Positions 48,612 through 57,136 of a stretch of 64,000 bases of DNA are shown piece by piece. Each line of letters starts with the position of its first letter. The first letter of the stretch is position 1. The notes beneath the pieces are model-generated. The model saw only the letters and a program-made list of their open reading frames with translations, had not been told where the DNA came from and did no database searches. The stretch is from RGIG3178 sp963674495 (GTDB lineage Bacteria > Bacillota > Clostridia > Christensenellales > QAND01). Location of the stretch: positions 868,001 to 932,000 of the forward strand of contig CAXXLG010000002.1 in the NCBI GenBank assembly GCA_963674495.2. The letters are read 5' to 3'. The translations under genes and the position numbers were made by a program.

Positions 48612-49970
48612 TTACAGTTGATCGGACGGGACTTTGACCAGCACGCGAAGGTCAATATCGTACCACGATCCGAGCCAGGCGATGTCGCCCACCTGATCGT
48701 GCTTTAAAAATCCTTCGCGCGCCGTACCGTTGACATACGCTAAAAAATAATGACGGGATTGGTTATAGTATCGTTCACCGCCGTGCTGCGCCCACACATC
48801 CTCTTGGCTGTTCACACCCGCATCATCCAAAAAGGCGGCAAAATCATCGCCGTACGCCAATTTGATATCATTCCAGTCCGCCATTTCGGCATATTGTCCA
48901 AACTCGTTCAGTACACCCAACATGGCATCTTCTTCGCTGTAACGGCTTTGCGTGACTTTATATCCATAGGACATCGGCGTATACAGCCCACCGTTATCCG
49001 TCGGTTCATCCTTCAAGGAGCTGTTGATGGTCAGCTCCCACGCGTTCGTGCCCGTTGAATAGGATACCATTTGGATGGTGGAACCGGACGCACTGTGCGT
49101 CATTTTGTTTTCGTCGGACAGCTCGGACCAGCCGTAACCCGCTGCGGATGATACAAAACCGTACAGTTCGCTCAGCGTTGTCTGCTCCGCTACCACAACA
49201 AAGCCGTCCTGCGTCTGCGTGATGGAAATGACCGCACCGACAGGCGGTAAAATACGGACCAGACCGGCGGGCAGGGAATCCGGCCATGGCGGTAGCGGCA
49301 CCAGGCCAATTTCAGCCATGGCGACGATCACCCCGCATACGCCGTTGTCAAATTCGTACGACACATAACTCATGTCCCCGACCCACATATTTTCTCCAAG
49401 ATCTTCAAATCCGGACTGCTTCAACACGTCAAGATAATCATTTATCTCATCATTGGCTACGCCGGTATAGACGATTTTCTCAGCTTTCCCTTCAAAGGTT
49501 TCCTCGCTGTGGTCAAATGTGCCATAGTGGAAAGGCGGTGTTACATGGCGAAGATAGGGCGTAAGCACGCCTTGTGGCCACGTTGCTGCCGTTTTGTCCA
49601 GTGAAATGTGAAATTTAAAAATCTCCGTGTCCATGGTGTAGGAAAGGTTGATGCTGCGGTTATCCTTATAACCGCTGTTGCCGGTAAGATACCATCCGCT
49701 ATCCGCAAGGCCATCCATAAACGACATCACCTGTGACAGGGACATATCCGCATAGCTTCCATTCAGCGTAGTGGCCGATTCTCCGTCCTGTAGCGTCCAC
49801 TCCGTCCGCTGGCTCTCGTCCGGCAGTGAAAGATCACCCGTTAGAGCTTTCTCACCAAACAGTCCCCCCATCGAATCCGTATCCGATGTGGTCTGGTTGC
49901 AGGCGGCAAAAAGCAACAGAAGAGCCGCCAAGACAATGGCAACCGATGTCTTAAAAATGCGAACAAACAT
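48612..49970 (-). CDS. large lipoprotein of unknown function
   Basis: A 452-residue exported protein. The signal peptide MFVRIFKTSVAIVLAALLLL is followed by a lipobox FAAC. The mature part is acidic and rich in Tyr, Trp and Gly, with three or four repeating strand-helix blocks (SLSQVMSFMDGLADSGWYL, NDEINDYLDVLKQSGF, TLSELYGFVSSAAGYGW) that look like repeats of one small alpha/beta module, each about 90-110 residues. I do not recognise the family. GGGGGGAAAGAC precedes the ATG. It is monocistronic between a terminator and a long AT-rich upstream region. Confidence 0.8.
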   Translation of the reverse strand: MFVRIFKTSVAIVLAALLLLFAACNQTTSDTDSMGGLFGEKALTGDLSLPDESQRTEWTLQDGESATTLNGSYADMSLSQVMSFMDGLADSGWYLTGNSGYKDNRSINLSYTMDTEIFKFHISLDKTAATWPQGVLTPYLRHVTPPFHYGTFDHSEETFEGKAEKIVYTGVANDEINDYLDVLKQSGFEDLGENMWVGDMSYVSYEFDNGVCGVIVAMAEIGLVPLPPWPDSLPAGLVRILPPVGAVISITQTQDGFVVVAEQTTLSELYGFVSSAAGYGWSELSDENKMTHSASGSTIQMVSYSTGTNAWELTINSSLKDEPTDNGGLYTPMSYGYKVTQSRYSEEDAMLGVLNEFGQYAEMADWNDIKLAYGDDFAAFLDDAGVNSQEDVWAQHGGERYYNQSRHYFLAYVNGTAREGFLKHDQVGDIAWLGSWYDIDLRVLVKVPSDQL

Positions 49971-50492
49971 GTCTTTCCCCCCATCTCAATGGCATGCGTG
50001 GTTCACGTCCATCTTATCATTATATTTTGATGCGTACAATCCTTTATCAAGGTAAATATTATAAGCGTAAAGCAATTCATTAAATTGATAAACTCATTCA
50101 AAATAAGACAGAGCTATTGAATCAATAGCGCCTGTGTTGATAGCATCCAACCGACTTCAATTTTATAAAAAAATTTAATATATTTAACAAATAGTAATTA
50201 TATAAAAGCATAGCAATGTAGTGTTGTGCGATGAATCATATGGCCTGTATGATGCGTACATGTCTGGCGCCCGTTTTGCCGTGCTTTTGTATCCGCATAA
50301 AACTGTCAACTTTGAACGTCTATTCTTTTTACGATTCATAAAATTCGAAAAGGCACATGTGTAGTGGCACGGATATTGCGTATCCATATGGATGGAATCA
50401 CAGTCGCATCTAATAAAATGAAGCGCTGCGGAACCGATGATGTGGTCAAAGGTTTGGCCATACATATACATTCATTTTTAGGAGGTCACAAT
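49971..50492. other. AT-rich intergenic region
   Basis: No supported gene on either strand. It contains the divergent promoters for the lipoprotein and the dehydrogenase genes. The part near 50040-50210 is strongly AT-rich, with no clear repeat or RNA structure that I can see. Confidence 0.5.
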
Positions 50493-51658
50493 ATGGAAAA
50501 AATCAAACTCTTGATTGTGGGGGATGGGATGATCAAGGAGGGGGATTTCAAGGCGGACCATATCAAGAAACGACTCGATCTATTTGATGAGTACGGGGCG
50601 GAGATATCGTACGATACCGATCTTTCGCTGGAGTCAGATGGGAATGCGCGATCCGAAGCAATCCTCAGGATCGAAACGGGGGGACCCGAGTGGGTGAAGT
50701 ATACGCCTGAAGTGCTGGATGCCGTGAAGGACGCGGACGTGATTGTCGTATGCTATTCAGGCGTGAACAGCGAACTTGTAAAAGCGGCGAAGAAATGTAA
50801 GCTCCTCGGTGTTTTGCGAAGCGGCGTGGAGAACATCAACGTCAAGGCCTGCACGGAGCAAGGCATAACGGTTTCCAATTCACCGGGTTGGGTATCCGAA
50901 CCGGTCGCGGACTTTGCCGTTGCCATGATGCTGGCGTTCAACCGCAATATCAGCCGGGATGATCTGTCCAAGCGTCCGGGATGGCGGCAAGGTTTTCCCG
51001 ACGGCTTCAAGCCGATTCTGATCAGGGATGCAACGGTAGGCATGATAGGATTTGGCATTATTGCGAAAAAGTGGCGAAGCGATTGAATGGTTTCAGCCCC
51101 AGGATCATCGCATGCAATCCGTTTGCCGACAAGGAGGATGCGGCAGCGTTTGGCGTTGAACTGGTATCCATGAAAACGGTGATGAGTGAATCGGATTTCG
51201 TGTCCGTCCATGCCCGTCTGCTGCCCCAAACACAAGGGCTGGTTGGGGAAAAGGAGTTCGCATTGATGAAATCCACTGCCGTATTCATCAACACCGCTCG
51301 GGGCGGATTGGTGGATGAAAAGGCGCTCGTTGCTGCGCTTGAGGCGAAAAAAATTCGCGGTGCGGCGCTGGACGTTTACAGCGAAGAGCCCTTGTCCGAA
51401 CAGCATCCATTGCGTAATCTGGACAACGTCATTCTAACCCCGCATATGGCCGGCGGCGCGGGCGATACGTTCACCATCACCATCGATATCATGGCGGAAG
51501 AACTGCATCGGTACTTTAGAGGCGAAAAACTAAACCATCCGACAAGGTCTGCCGGCAACCAGGATAAGGTTATCGGCAGACTTTATAGATTACGTGTTAC
51601 ACGTTGCGCGTTGTGGCGATGCGCCGGTCTGGACAACCAGCGTACCAAAGACGTATAG
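50493..51658 (+). pseudogene. D-2-hydroxyacid dehydrogenase, one-base frameshift
   Basis: Two overlapping frames form one NAD-dependent 2-hydroxyacid dehydrogenase. The start follows TTAGGAGGTCACAAT. The first frame encodes the substrate domain and the dinucleotide fold up to VGMIGFGIIAKK, then stops. The next frame continues with VAKRLNGFSPRIIACNPFAD, FINTARGGLVDEKALVAAL (catalytic Arg and Glu region), ALDVYSEEPL and LTPHMAGGA with the catalytic His. One A is missing from the run at 51066-51070. All catalytic residues are present on either side. It may be a real inactivating mutation or a sequencing error. The C-terminal end has about 30 extra residues. The substrate is unknown; phosphoglycerate-dehydrogenase-like enzymes are the closest look-alikes. 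Confidence 0.85.
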
Positions 51659-51728
51659 TGGAGGAGGATGACAAAAGGGAAAAGAACATTATTGAATATT
51701 CTCAACAAGTATGAAGCGGGGCGCAACA

Positions 51729-52952
51729 ATGCAAAGAATTTTATACTACGTTGGTACGACGATTGGCTTGGCCGTCGCATCGATTCTCATGCTGTCGGCG
51801 ACCATGGGATGTGCGGGCATGATTGAGAAAACGCCGGTGCCAACGGCAACAGTCTCCCAAGGTGCGGATATGCCAACGGAAACGGCCGGAACGTTTCACG
51901 AAGTTTCTGTGCTGTTCATGAATGTTGGGCGCGCGGATGCGGTACTGGTGCAGGTGGACGGCTTGTTCTATCTGATCGATACGGGCGAGGAGGATTCGGT
52001 GCCTGCGCTATACAGGGGTCTTGAAGTCCTTGGTATGGATCGGATGGAAGCGGTGTTTTTGACGCATACACACAAGGATCACATCGGTGGCCTGGAGGCG
52101 TTGGCGCAAAAATATGATGTCGGCACCATGTATTCTGCTACCTTCAGTGAGAACAACGAGGATGGGAGCAACGACATTGATGTGCTGGCAGAAGAACTCA
52201 ACCTGCCGCACGTCAAATTGAGCGCGGGGGATTCCGTGTCGCTGGTGGATGGCATATCTTTTGAGGTACTGGGCCCCCTTGTGTACAACGATGACGACAA
52301 CGACAATTCGATGGTGTTGCGCCTTGCTGTCAACGGAAGAATCGTGCTATTGACGGGTGATATGCAGTTTGCCGAGGAAGCGACGCTTCTTGATGCGGGC
52401 ATCGATCTGTCGGCGGACGTATTGAAGGTGGGCAACCACGGGAATCCCGACGCGACGTCGATTTCGTTTGCGGCCGCCGTATCGCCCGAAATTGCGGTGA
52501 TATCCACGGATACGTTGGAAGATTCCGATTCCGCTAACGATTCGGTATTGGGGGCGCTTAACGGCGCGACGATATATGTGACGGAGGATTTTGAATGTGG
52601 TGTGTTGTTGACGGTGGGCGACGATGGCACAATGGACGTGTCCGATCCGAAGCCCCAAATGGCCGAAGCGAACATTGAAATAGCGGATATCAGCAGGAAC
52701 GCCCAAACGGTCACGCTTGTCAATCACGGGGAAGATGTGGATTTGTCGGGATATTTGATTTTCTCGGAAAAGGGGAATGAGGTATTCTTGTTTTCCGACG
52801 GCGCGACCATCCAGGCAGGTCAGGTAATCACCATAGCGTGCTGCGGTGGTACGGGTGATTATATCTGGGACGATACCAAAGTATGGGACAAGAATGACAC
52901 TGGCGTCCTGTATGATTGCTATGGTAATGAGATTTCGCAGAAAAAGGACTGA
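51729..52952 (+). CDS. lipoprotein with metallo-beta-lactamase (ComEC-like) and lamin-tail domains
   Basis: A 407-residue exported protein. The signal peptide ends at a lipobox-like TMGC near residue 28, and a Thr/Pro linker follows. The metallo-beta-lactamase domain (about 60-310) resembles the free ComEC/Rec2 hydrolase domain (VLFMNVGRADAVLVQVDG, DTGEED, THTHKDHIGG, LTGDM, KVGNHGN). The C-terminal lamin-tail domain (about 320-400) has IEIADISRNAQTVTLVNHGE and GYLIFSEKGN. Such proteins occur outside Clostridia cells and are suspected to degrade DNA or phosphodiesters. The second of two in-frame ATGs is preferred because it begins a normal signal peptide and follows GGGGC; support is moderate. 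Confidence 0.85.
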   Translation: MQRILYYVGTTIGLAVASILMLSATMGCAGMIEKTPVPTATVSQGADMPTETAGTFHEVSVLFMNVGRADAVLVQVDGLFYLIDTGEEDSVPALYRGLEVLGMDRMEAVFLTHTHKDHIGGLEALAQKYDVGTMYSATFSENNEDGSNDIDVLAEELNLPHVKLSAGDSVSLVDGISFEVLGPLVYNDDDNDNSMVLRLAVNGRIVLLTGDMQFAEEATLLDAGIDLSADVLKVGNHGNPDATSISFAAAVSPEIAVISTDTLEDSDSANDSVLGALNGATIYVTEDFECGVLLTVGDDGTMDVSDPKPQMAEANIEIADISRNAQTVTLVNHGEDVDLSGYLIFSEKGNEVFLFSDGATIQAGQVITIACCGGTGDYIWDDTKVWDKNDTGVLYDCYGNEISQKKD

Positions 52953-52986
52953 TGTGGCTTTTAACCTACTGGTTGGAGGTGTACTT

Positions 52987-53566
52987 GTGGGTAACATATT
53001 GTTTTTATGTTCGACGGCATGGCCGAATACCAGATTACACTTGTCGAACAACCGCTTAGCGTGAATTCCAATTATCGCGTTGTGATCGTAGACTATGGGG
53101 ACAGAGCCATCAAAAGCTGCTCCGGGTTTGCTTTTGAACCCGCACATACGGTATCGGATGTACTTGGAAATCAAGTGGAGGAGTTGATCCTGTGCGGCGG
53201 ATGGAACGGCGATCTTAGGTCCGAATTGGTTTTGCTCATCCGTAAGTTGAATAAAGAGAAGAAACTACTGGCCGGCATATTCGGCATAGGCACTGTATTT
53301 TTGGCAAAAGCGGCGTGCTGAACGGCGTAAAATACACCATGCCCATCGCGTCATGGACTAAAAGGCATCAAGCCATATTTGGGTGGAGGGCCCTTTTCCA
53401 AGACCATACTTTGTGGACAACCATGTGGTTGTGGATGGGTATGTAATCACGGCGCTGGGCAATGCATTTTTGGATTATGCCGTTGCGGTTTGCGACCATT
53501 TTGATCTATTTTAAAGACGAAGGGGATCGAAGCGAGTTTATCGAAAGCATCAGGGATAATGGTTAA
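52987..53566 (+). pseudogene. DJ-1/PfpI (class I glutamine amidotransferase-like) gene, multiply frameshifted
   Basis: Pieces of one protein lie in successive frames after TTGGAGGT and a GTG start. They are MGNILF; then MFDGMAEYQITLVEQPL through LILCGGWNGDLRSELVLLIR and LLAGIFGIGTVFLAKA; then GVLNGVKYTMPIASWTKRHQ; then PYFVDNHVVVDGYVITALGN and FLDYAVAVCDHFDLF; then KDEGDRSEFIESIRDNG before a final stop. Order and spacing match DJ-1/PfpI proteins. The usual nucleophile Cys (AICxG) reads GIFGIG, so the active-site Cys is gone as well. At least four frameshifts (one in a T5 run and one in a T4 run) plus the lost Cys argue for true decay rather than sequencing error alone. Confidence 0.8.
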
Positions 53567-54300
53567 TACTCGACCTTTTCCAAAAATAAGCCGCAGGCAT
53601 CCGCAATCATTGCGATGCGATTCCGCTGTTTGGATTGAAGGATGGTAGGAATGTCTTCGGCGTTCTGCCCGCCCAGACCGACTTGGACGAGAACGCCCAC
53701 GATCCGTCGCACCATGTTGTGCAAAAATCCGTTGCCGCGTATTCTGATGGCAATAAGTCCGGCATCTTTTTCGATGTTGATGGCATGGATTTTGCGCACC
53801 ATGGATTTTGATTTGGATTTAGCGTTGGAAAAGGCGGTAAAATCGTGTTCGCCGATAAAATACGCGGCTGCCATTTGCATAGCTGAAAGATCGAGCTTTT
53901 GATTGACATGCATGCTGTACTTTCGCAAAAATGGATTCGCGTGCGCTTCGTTCCAAATCTGATACAGATAGGTTTTGTTCTTGGACAGAAGACGGGCATG
54001 AAAATTCTCCGGAACGGTTGTAACCTCTAGGATGCTGATGTCCCGCGGCAGATACTGGTTCAGATAACGCCTGATCTCCTGATCTTGCAGGTTTTCGTTG
54101 ATCTTAAAATGGGCCACCTGCATAAGTGCATGCACACCCGCATCCGTCCGGCTGCACCCGGCAATTACTATTTTCTTATGCAGCAATTCGGATAGAACCT
54201 GCTCGATCTTGCTCTGTATTGTGTTTTCGCCGCTGCCAAGCCGCTGCCACCCCTTATACCGGCCGCCATCGTACTGAATAATCATTTTATAATTGTTCAT
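53563..54300 (-). CDS. truA: tRNA pseudouridine synthase A
   Basis: A 245-residue enzyme converting uridines 38-40 of the tRNA anticodon arm to pseudouridine. The start MNNYKMIIQYDGGRYKGWQ is typical, the catalytic Asp is in GCSRTDAGVHALMQVAHFK, and FHARLLSKNKTYLYQI, GEHDFTAFSN and GNGFLHNMVRRIVGVLVQVG follow. The length is normal. CTAAGGAGCATT precedes the ATG. It is a single gene; its 3' end overlaps the last bases of the decayed DJ-1 gene on the other strand. Confidence 0.95.
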   Translation of the reverse strand: MNNYKMIIQYDGGRYKGWQRLGSGENTIQSKIEQVLSELLHKKIVIAGCSRTDAGVHALMQVAHFKINENLQDQEIRRYLNQYLPRDISILEVTTVPENFHARLLSKNKTYLYQIWNEAHANPFLRKYSMHVNQKLDLSAMQMAAAYFIGEHDFTAFSNAKSKSKSMVRKIHAINIEKDAGLIAIRIRGNGFLHNMVRRIVGVLVQVGLGGQNAEDIPTILQSKQRNRIAMIADACGLFLEKVEY

Positions 54301-54532
54301 AATGCTCCTTAGCCAATTGAATTTCGTTCATGAAGGCAACCCTACCGATGTCATTTTACCCCAAGACTTTATATTCTGCACGGACATAGAAAAGGCTTCC
54401 GGATTGAAGATTGTAAAGAATTGTTTTTTGCGCATTCGCAAGTGCTGATCTTCATCTATCTTTATAGAATAATAATTATGCATATAGAGTAAAAGCGCTC
54501 ATAATTGCGATTTAGCATGTTATCAAAACATC

Positions 54533-54562
54533 TTGCTAAGTGGGCAGAACCTATGGTATAAA
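54533..54562 (+). promoter_or_regulatory. sigma-A promoter of the amino-acid ABC operon
   Basis: TTGCTA (-35, 54533-54538) and TATAAA (-10, 54557-54562) with 18 bases between, about 120 bases before the binding-protein start. The rest of the 54301-54681 intergenic region shows no gene. Confidence 0.55.
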
Positions 54563-54681
54563 TATATAGGGTCACAGCGGGCTGTCGCCTTTTGATGCGA
54601 ATTAATTTTGTATTGCGGTGCCGATAGACATGATACGCCCATTGATTGTACGATCCAAATGACGCGGAGGGAAAAATAAGC

Positions 54682-55542
54682 ATGAAAAAATGGACAAAAG
54701 CAATATCACTGCTGATGGCAATCGGCCTTATCACGGCGATGCTCAGCGGATGCACGGGCACTTCCGGAACAACAGAGCCGCAGAACAGGTTGGAAGCGAT
54801 TCTGGAGCGCGGCTACATCGAAGTGGTTACGGAACCATATTTTGCACCCAATGAATTTATCGATCCGAGCAAATCGGGCGATGAACAGTACGTGGGCAGC
54901 GACATCGAGCTTGCCAAGTACATTGCGGACAAGCTGGGCGTGGAGCTGCGCATTATACCGCTGGAATTTTCCGCCGTGCTTTCAAGCATCACTGAGGGAA
55001 AATATGATTTGGCGATATCCGCGTTGGCCTATAAGCCTGATCGGGCCGAAGCGATGAACCTGTCCAAGGGGTATTACTTCTCGGATTCGAGCACCGCACA
55101 TGGCCTGTTGATCCGCGCAGAGGACGCCGATGTCATCAAGGGACCGGATGATATTGCTGGTAAAGTCATCGTAGCGCAGAGCGCGTCACTGCAGGAGATG
55201 TATGTGGAACAACAGATTCCAGCCTCTAAGGAATTCAAGCGCATTTCCGCGGTGACCGACGGTTTTCTGATGGTACAGGAGGGCAAAGCGGATGCCTGTG
55301 CAACCGCGACCAAAACGGCGCAACTGTACATCGACGCCAATCCCGATTGCGGCTTGGTGCTGATGGACACGTTCTACTTCACGGTGGACGAAGCCACATC
55401 CGGTACGAGGATTGGCATACCGTTGGGTGAAGACGAGTTGACTGATAAGGTCAATGAGATCATCGACGAAGTGGTTGAATCGGGTGCCTATGCGCAATGG
55501 TACGATGAGTATGGTGAGTATGCCAGAGAGCTTGGCCTGTAG
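54682..55542 (+). CDS. amino-acid ABC transporter substrate-binding lipoprotein
   Basis: A 286-residue binding protein of the polar amino acid (family 3) type. The lipobox is AMLSGC after MKKWTKAISLLMAIGLITA. The mature domain has LEAILERGYIEVVTEPYFAP, YVGSDIELAKYIADKLGVEL, YDLAISALAYKPDRAE and a C-terminal NEIIDEVVESGAYAQWYDEY. GGAGGG precedes the ATG by about eleven bases. It heads an operon with the permease, ATPase, a carboxypeptidase and an M20 hydrolase, suggesting uptake of amino acids or short acylated peptides. A GC-rich hairpin after the stop probably adjusts the amount of downstream product. Confidence 0.92.
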   Translation: MKKWTKAISLLMAIGLITAMLSGCTGTSGTTEPQNRLEAILERGYIEVVTEPYFAPNEFIDPSKSGDEQYVGSDIELAKYIADKLGVELRIIPLEFSAVLSSITEGKYDLAISALAYKPDRAEAMNLSKGYYFSDSSTAHGLLIRAEDADVIKGPDDIAGKVIVAQSASLQEMYVEQQIPASKEFKRISAVTDGFLMVQEGKADACATATKTAQLYIDANPDCGLVLMDTFYFTVDEATSGTRIGIPLGEDELTDKVNEIIDEVVESGAYAQWYDEYGEYARELGL

Positions 55543-55616
55543 GGATAAAAGCACATGCCAGAACGATTGAATCGCTATGAATAACGCGAGGGTACGGTGA
55601 CAACCGACATCCTGAA

Positions 55617-55650
55617 ACGGGCCGCCGAATGACACGTTTAGCGGCCCGTT
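55617..55650 (+). terminator. hairpin between binding-protein and permease genes
   Basis: AACGGGCCGC and GCGGCCCGTT are perfect 10-base arms with a 14-base loop. There is no T-run directly after, so partial termination or mRNA stabilisation is more likely than a full stop, as is common between binding-protein and permease genes. Confidence 0.65.
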
Positions 55651-55713
55651 CATCTTGTGTTTAAAAGGGTCTCATGGCGCTTTGAAATGGATAATTGGAA
55701 AGAAGGAAATTCG

Positions 55714-56376
55714 TTGATTCAGACAACCATTGCTCTTTGGCAAAAATACGATTATGTGTATTGGAGGGGCTTAGTCGGAACGCTGTGGCTCGCATTTATA
55801 ACAGTATCCATCGCTACGGTGGTGGGCACGATCTTTGCGATCATGAAACTGTCCAAGATTAAAGTACTGGACTGGTTTGTGGCGGCGTATGTGGGCGTTA
55901 TACGCGGCACGCCGATTTTGTTGCAGCTGTATTTTTTCTGGCTAATGCTGCCCAAGGTAGTACCGTTTGAACTCTCGGATACGGCGTGCATCGTCATTGC
56001 GCTGATCATCAATGCCAGCGCCTATGTGGCGGAGGTGATACGCGCCGGAATACAGGCTGTGGACAAGGGGCAGACGGAGGCCGCCAAAAGTCTGGGCCTT
56101 ACCAACTACAATATGATGCGCAGAATTATACTGCCACAGGCTATCAAGAACATTCTGCCGGCATTGGGCAACGAATACATCATGATGGTCAAGCAGGCAT
56201 CACTGGCATCGGTATTTTTCATAAACGAGCTGACGACTTCGTACCGAACAGTTCAGTCGGCGACGTTTTTGCCCATTCCGTCGCTGATCATCACTGGCAT
56301 TATCTATCTTGTGGTTACCACCGTTTTGACCAAGGCGCTGAGTATGTTCGAGAGGAGGCTGCAGAGAAATGACTGA
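55714..56376 (+). CDS. amino-acid ABC transporter permease
   Basis: A 220-residue HisM/GlnP-type permease with about five helices. WRGLVGTLWLAFITVSIATV begins the conserved domain, GVIRGTPILLQLYFFW is the usual N-terminal box, and the EAA loop reads EAAKSLGLTNYNMMRRIILP with QAIKNILPALGNEYI following. The TTG start is preferred because GAAGGA lies six bases upstream and it gives a normal family N-terminus; an ATG nine codons earlier lacks a ribosome site. It overlaps the ATPase gene by eight bases. Confidence 0.88.
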   Translation: MIQTTIALWQKYDYVYWRGLVGTLWLAFITVSIATVVGTIFAIMKLSKIKVLDWFVAAYVGVIRGTPILLQLYFFWLMLPKVVPFELSDTACIVIALIINASAYVAEVIRAGIQAVDKGQTEAAKSLGLTNYNMMRRIILPQAIKNILPALGNEYIMMVKQASLASVFFINELTTSYRTVQSATFLPIPSLIITGIIYLVVTTVLTKALSMFERRLQRND

Positions 56377-57106
56377 CCGTGAATTGATCAGAGTGGAACA
56401 TCTGTGCAAGTCCTTCGGCAAGTTGGAGGTGCTTCGCGACATCACCGAGAGCATCCACGAGGGCGAAGTGGTTTCCATCATCGGCCCGTCGGGTAGCGGC
56501 AAGAGCACGTTTTTACGCTGCTTAAACCTTTTGGAGGAACCCACCAGCGGCCGAGTGGTCTTTGAAGGTGTAGACATTTCGGACAAAAACGTGAATGTGG
56601 ATAAACACCGCCAGAAGATCGGCATGGTATTCCAATTGTTCAACGTATTTCCCCACTTGACGGTCTTGAACAATATCACGCTTACACCTATATTGGAAAA
56701 AAAGATTCCCAAAGCCGAAGCGGAGAGACAGGCGTGCGATCTTTTAGAACGCGTGGGGCTTTTGGACAAAAGGGATGAATACCCTACCAGGCTGTCCGGC
56801 GGACAGAAGCAGCGGCTTGCCATCGTGCGGGCGCTGGCAATGGAGCCAGACGTGATGTTGTTTGACGAACCCACCAGTGCGCTTGATCCGGAGATGGTAA
56901 AAGAAGTCTTGGATGTAATCAAGTCGTTGGTCGAGTCGGGCATGACGGTGGTCATTGTCACGCATGAGATGGGTTTTGCAAAAGAAATAAGCGATCGGGT
57001 GCTGTTCATGGACGATGGGATTATCGCCGAGCAGGGCACACCGGATCAACTGTTTAACCATGCGAAGAATCCGCGCACCATTGAGTTTCTCGGTAAGGTG
57101 TTATAG
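56369..57106 (+). CDS. amino-acid ABC transporter ATPase (GlnQ/HisP-like)
   Basis: A 245-residue ATPase. Walker A is IGPSGSGKSTFLRCLNLLE, the Q-loop region is GMVFQLFNVFPHLTVLNNI, the signature is RLSGGQKQRLAI, Walker B is VMLFDEPTSALDPEM and the switch is VTHEMGFA. The sequence is very typical of polar amino-acid importers. GGAGG lies a few bases upstream inside the permease gene. With the binding protein and permease it forms a complete importer. Confidence 0.94.
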   Translation: MTDRELIRVEHLCKSFGKLEVLRDITESIHEGEVVSIIGPSGSGKSTFLRCLNLLEEPTSGRVVFEGVDISDKNVNVDKHRQKIGMVFQLFNVFPHLTVLNNITLTPILEKKIPKAEAERQACDLLERVGLLDKRDEYPTRLSGGQKQRLAIVRALAMEPDVMLFDEPTSALDPEMVKEVLDVIKSLVESGMTVVIVTHEMGFAKEISDRVLFMDDGIIAEQGTPDQLFNHAKNPRTIEFLGKVL

Positions 57107-57136
57107 CCGCTGTATTATTGTAAAGGAGGCATATCG

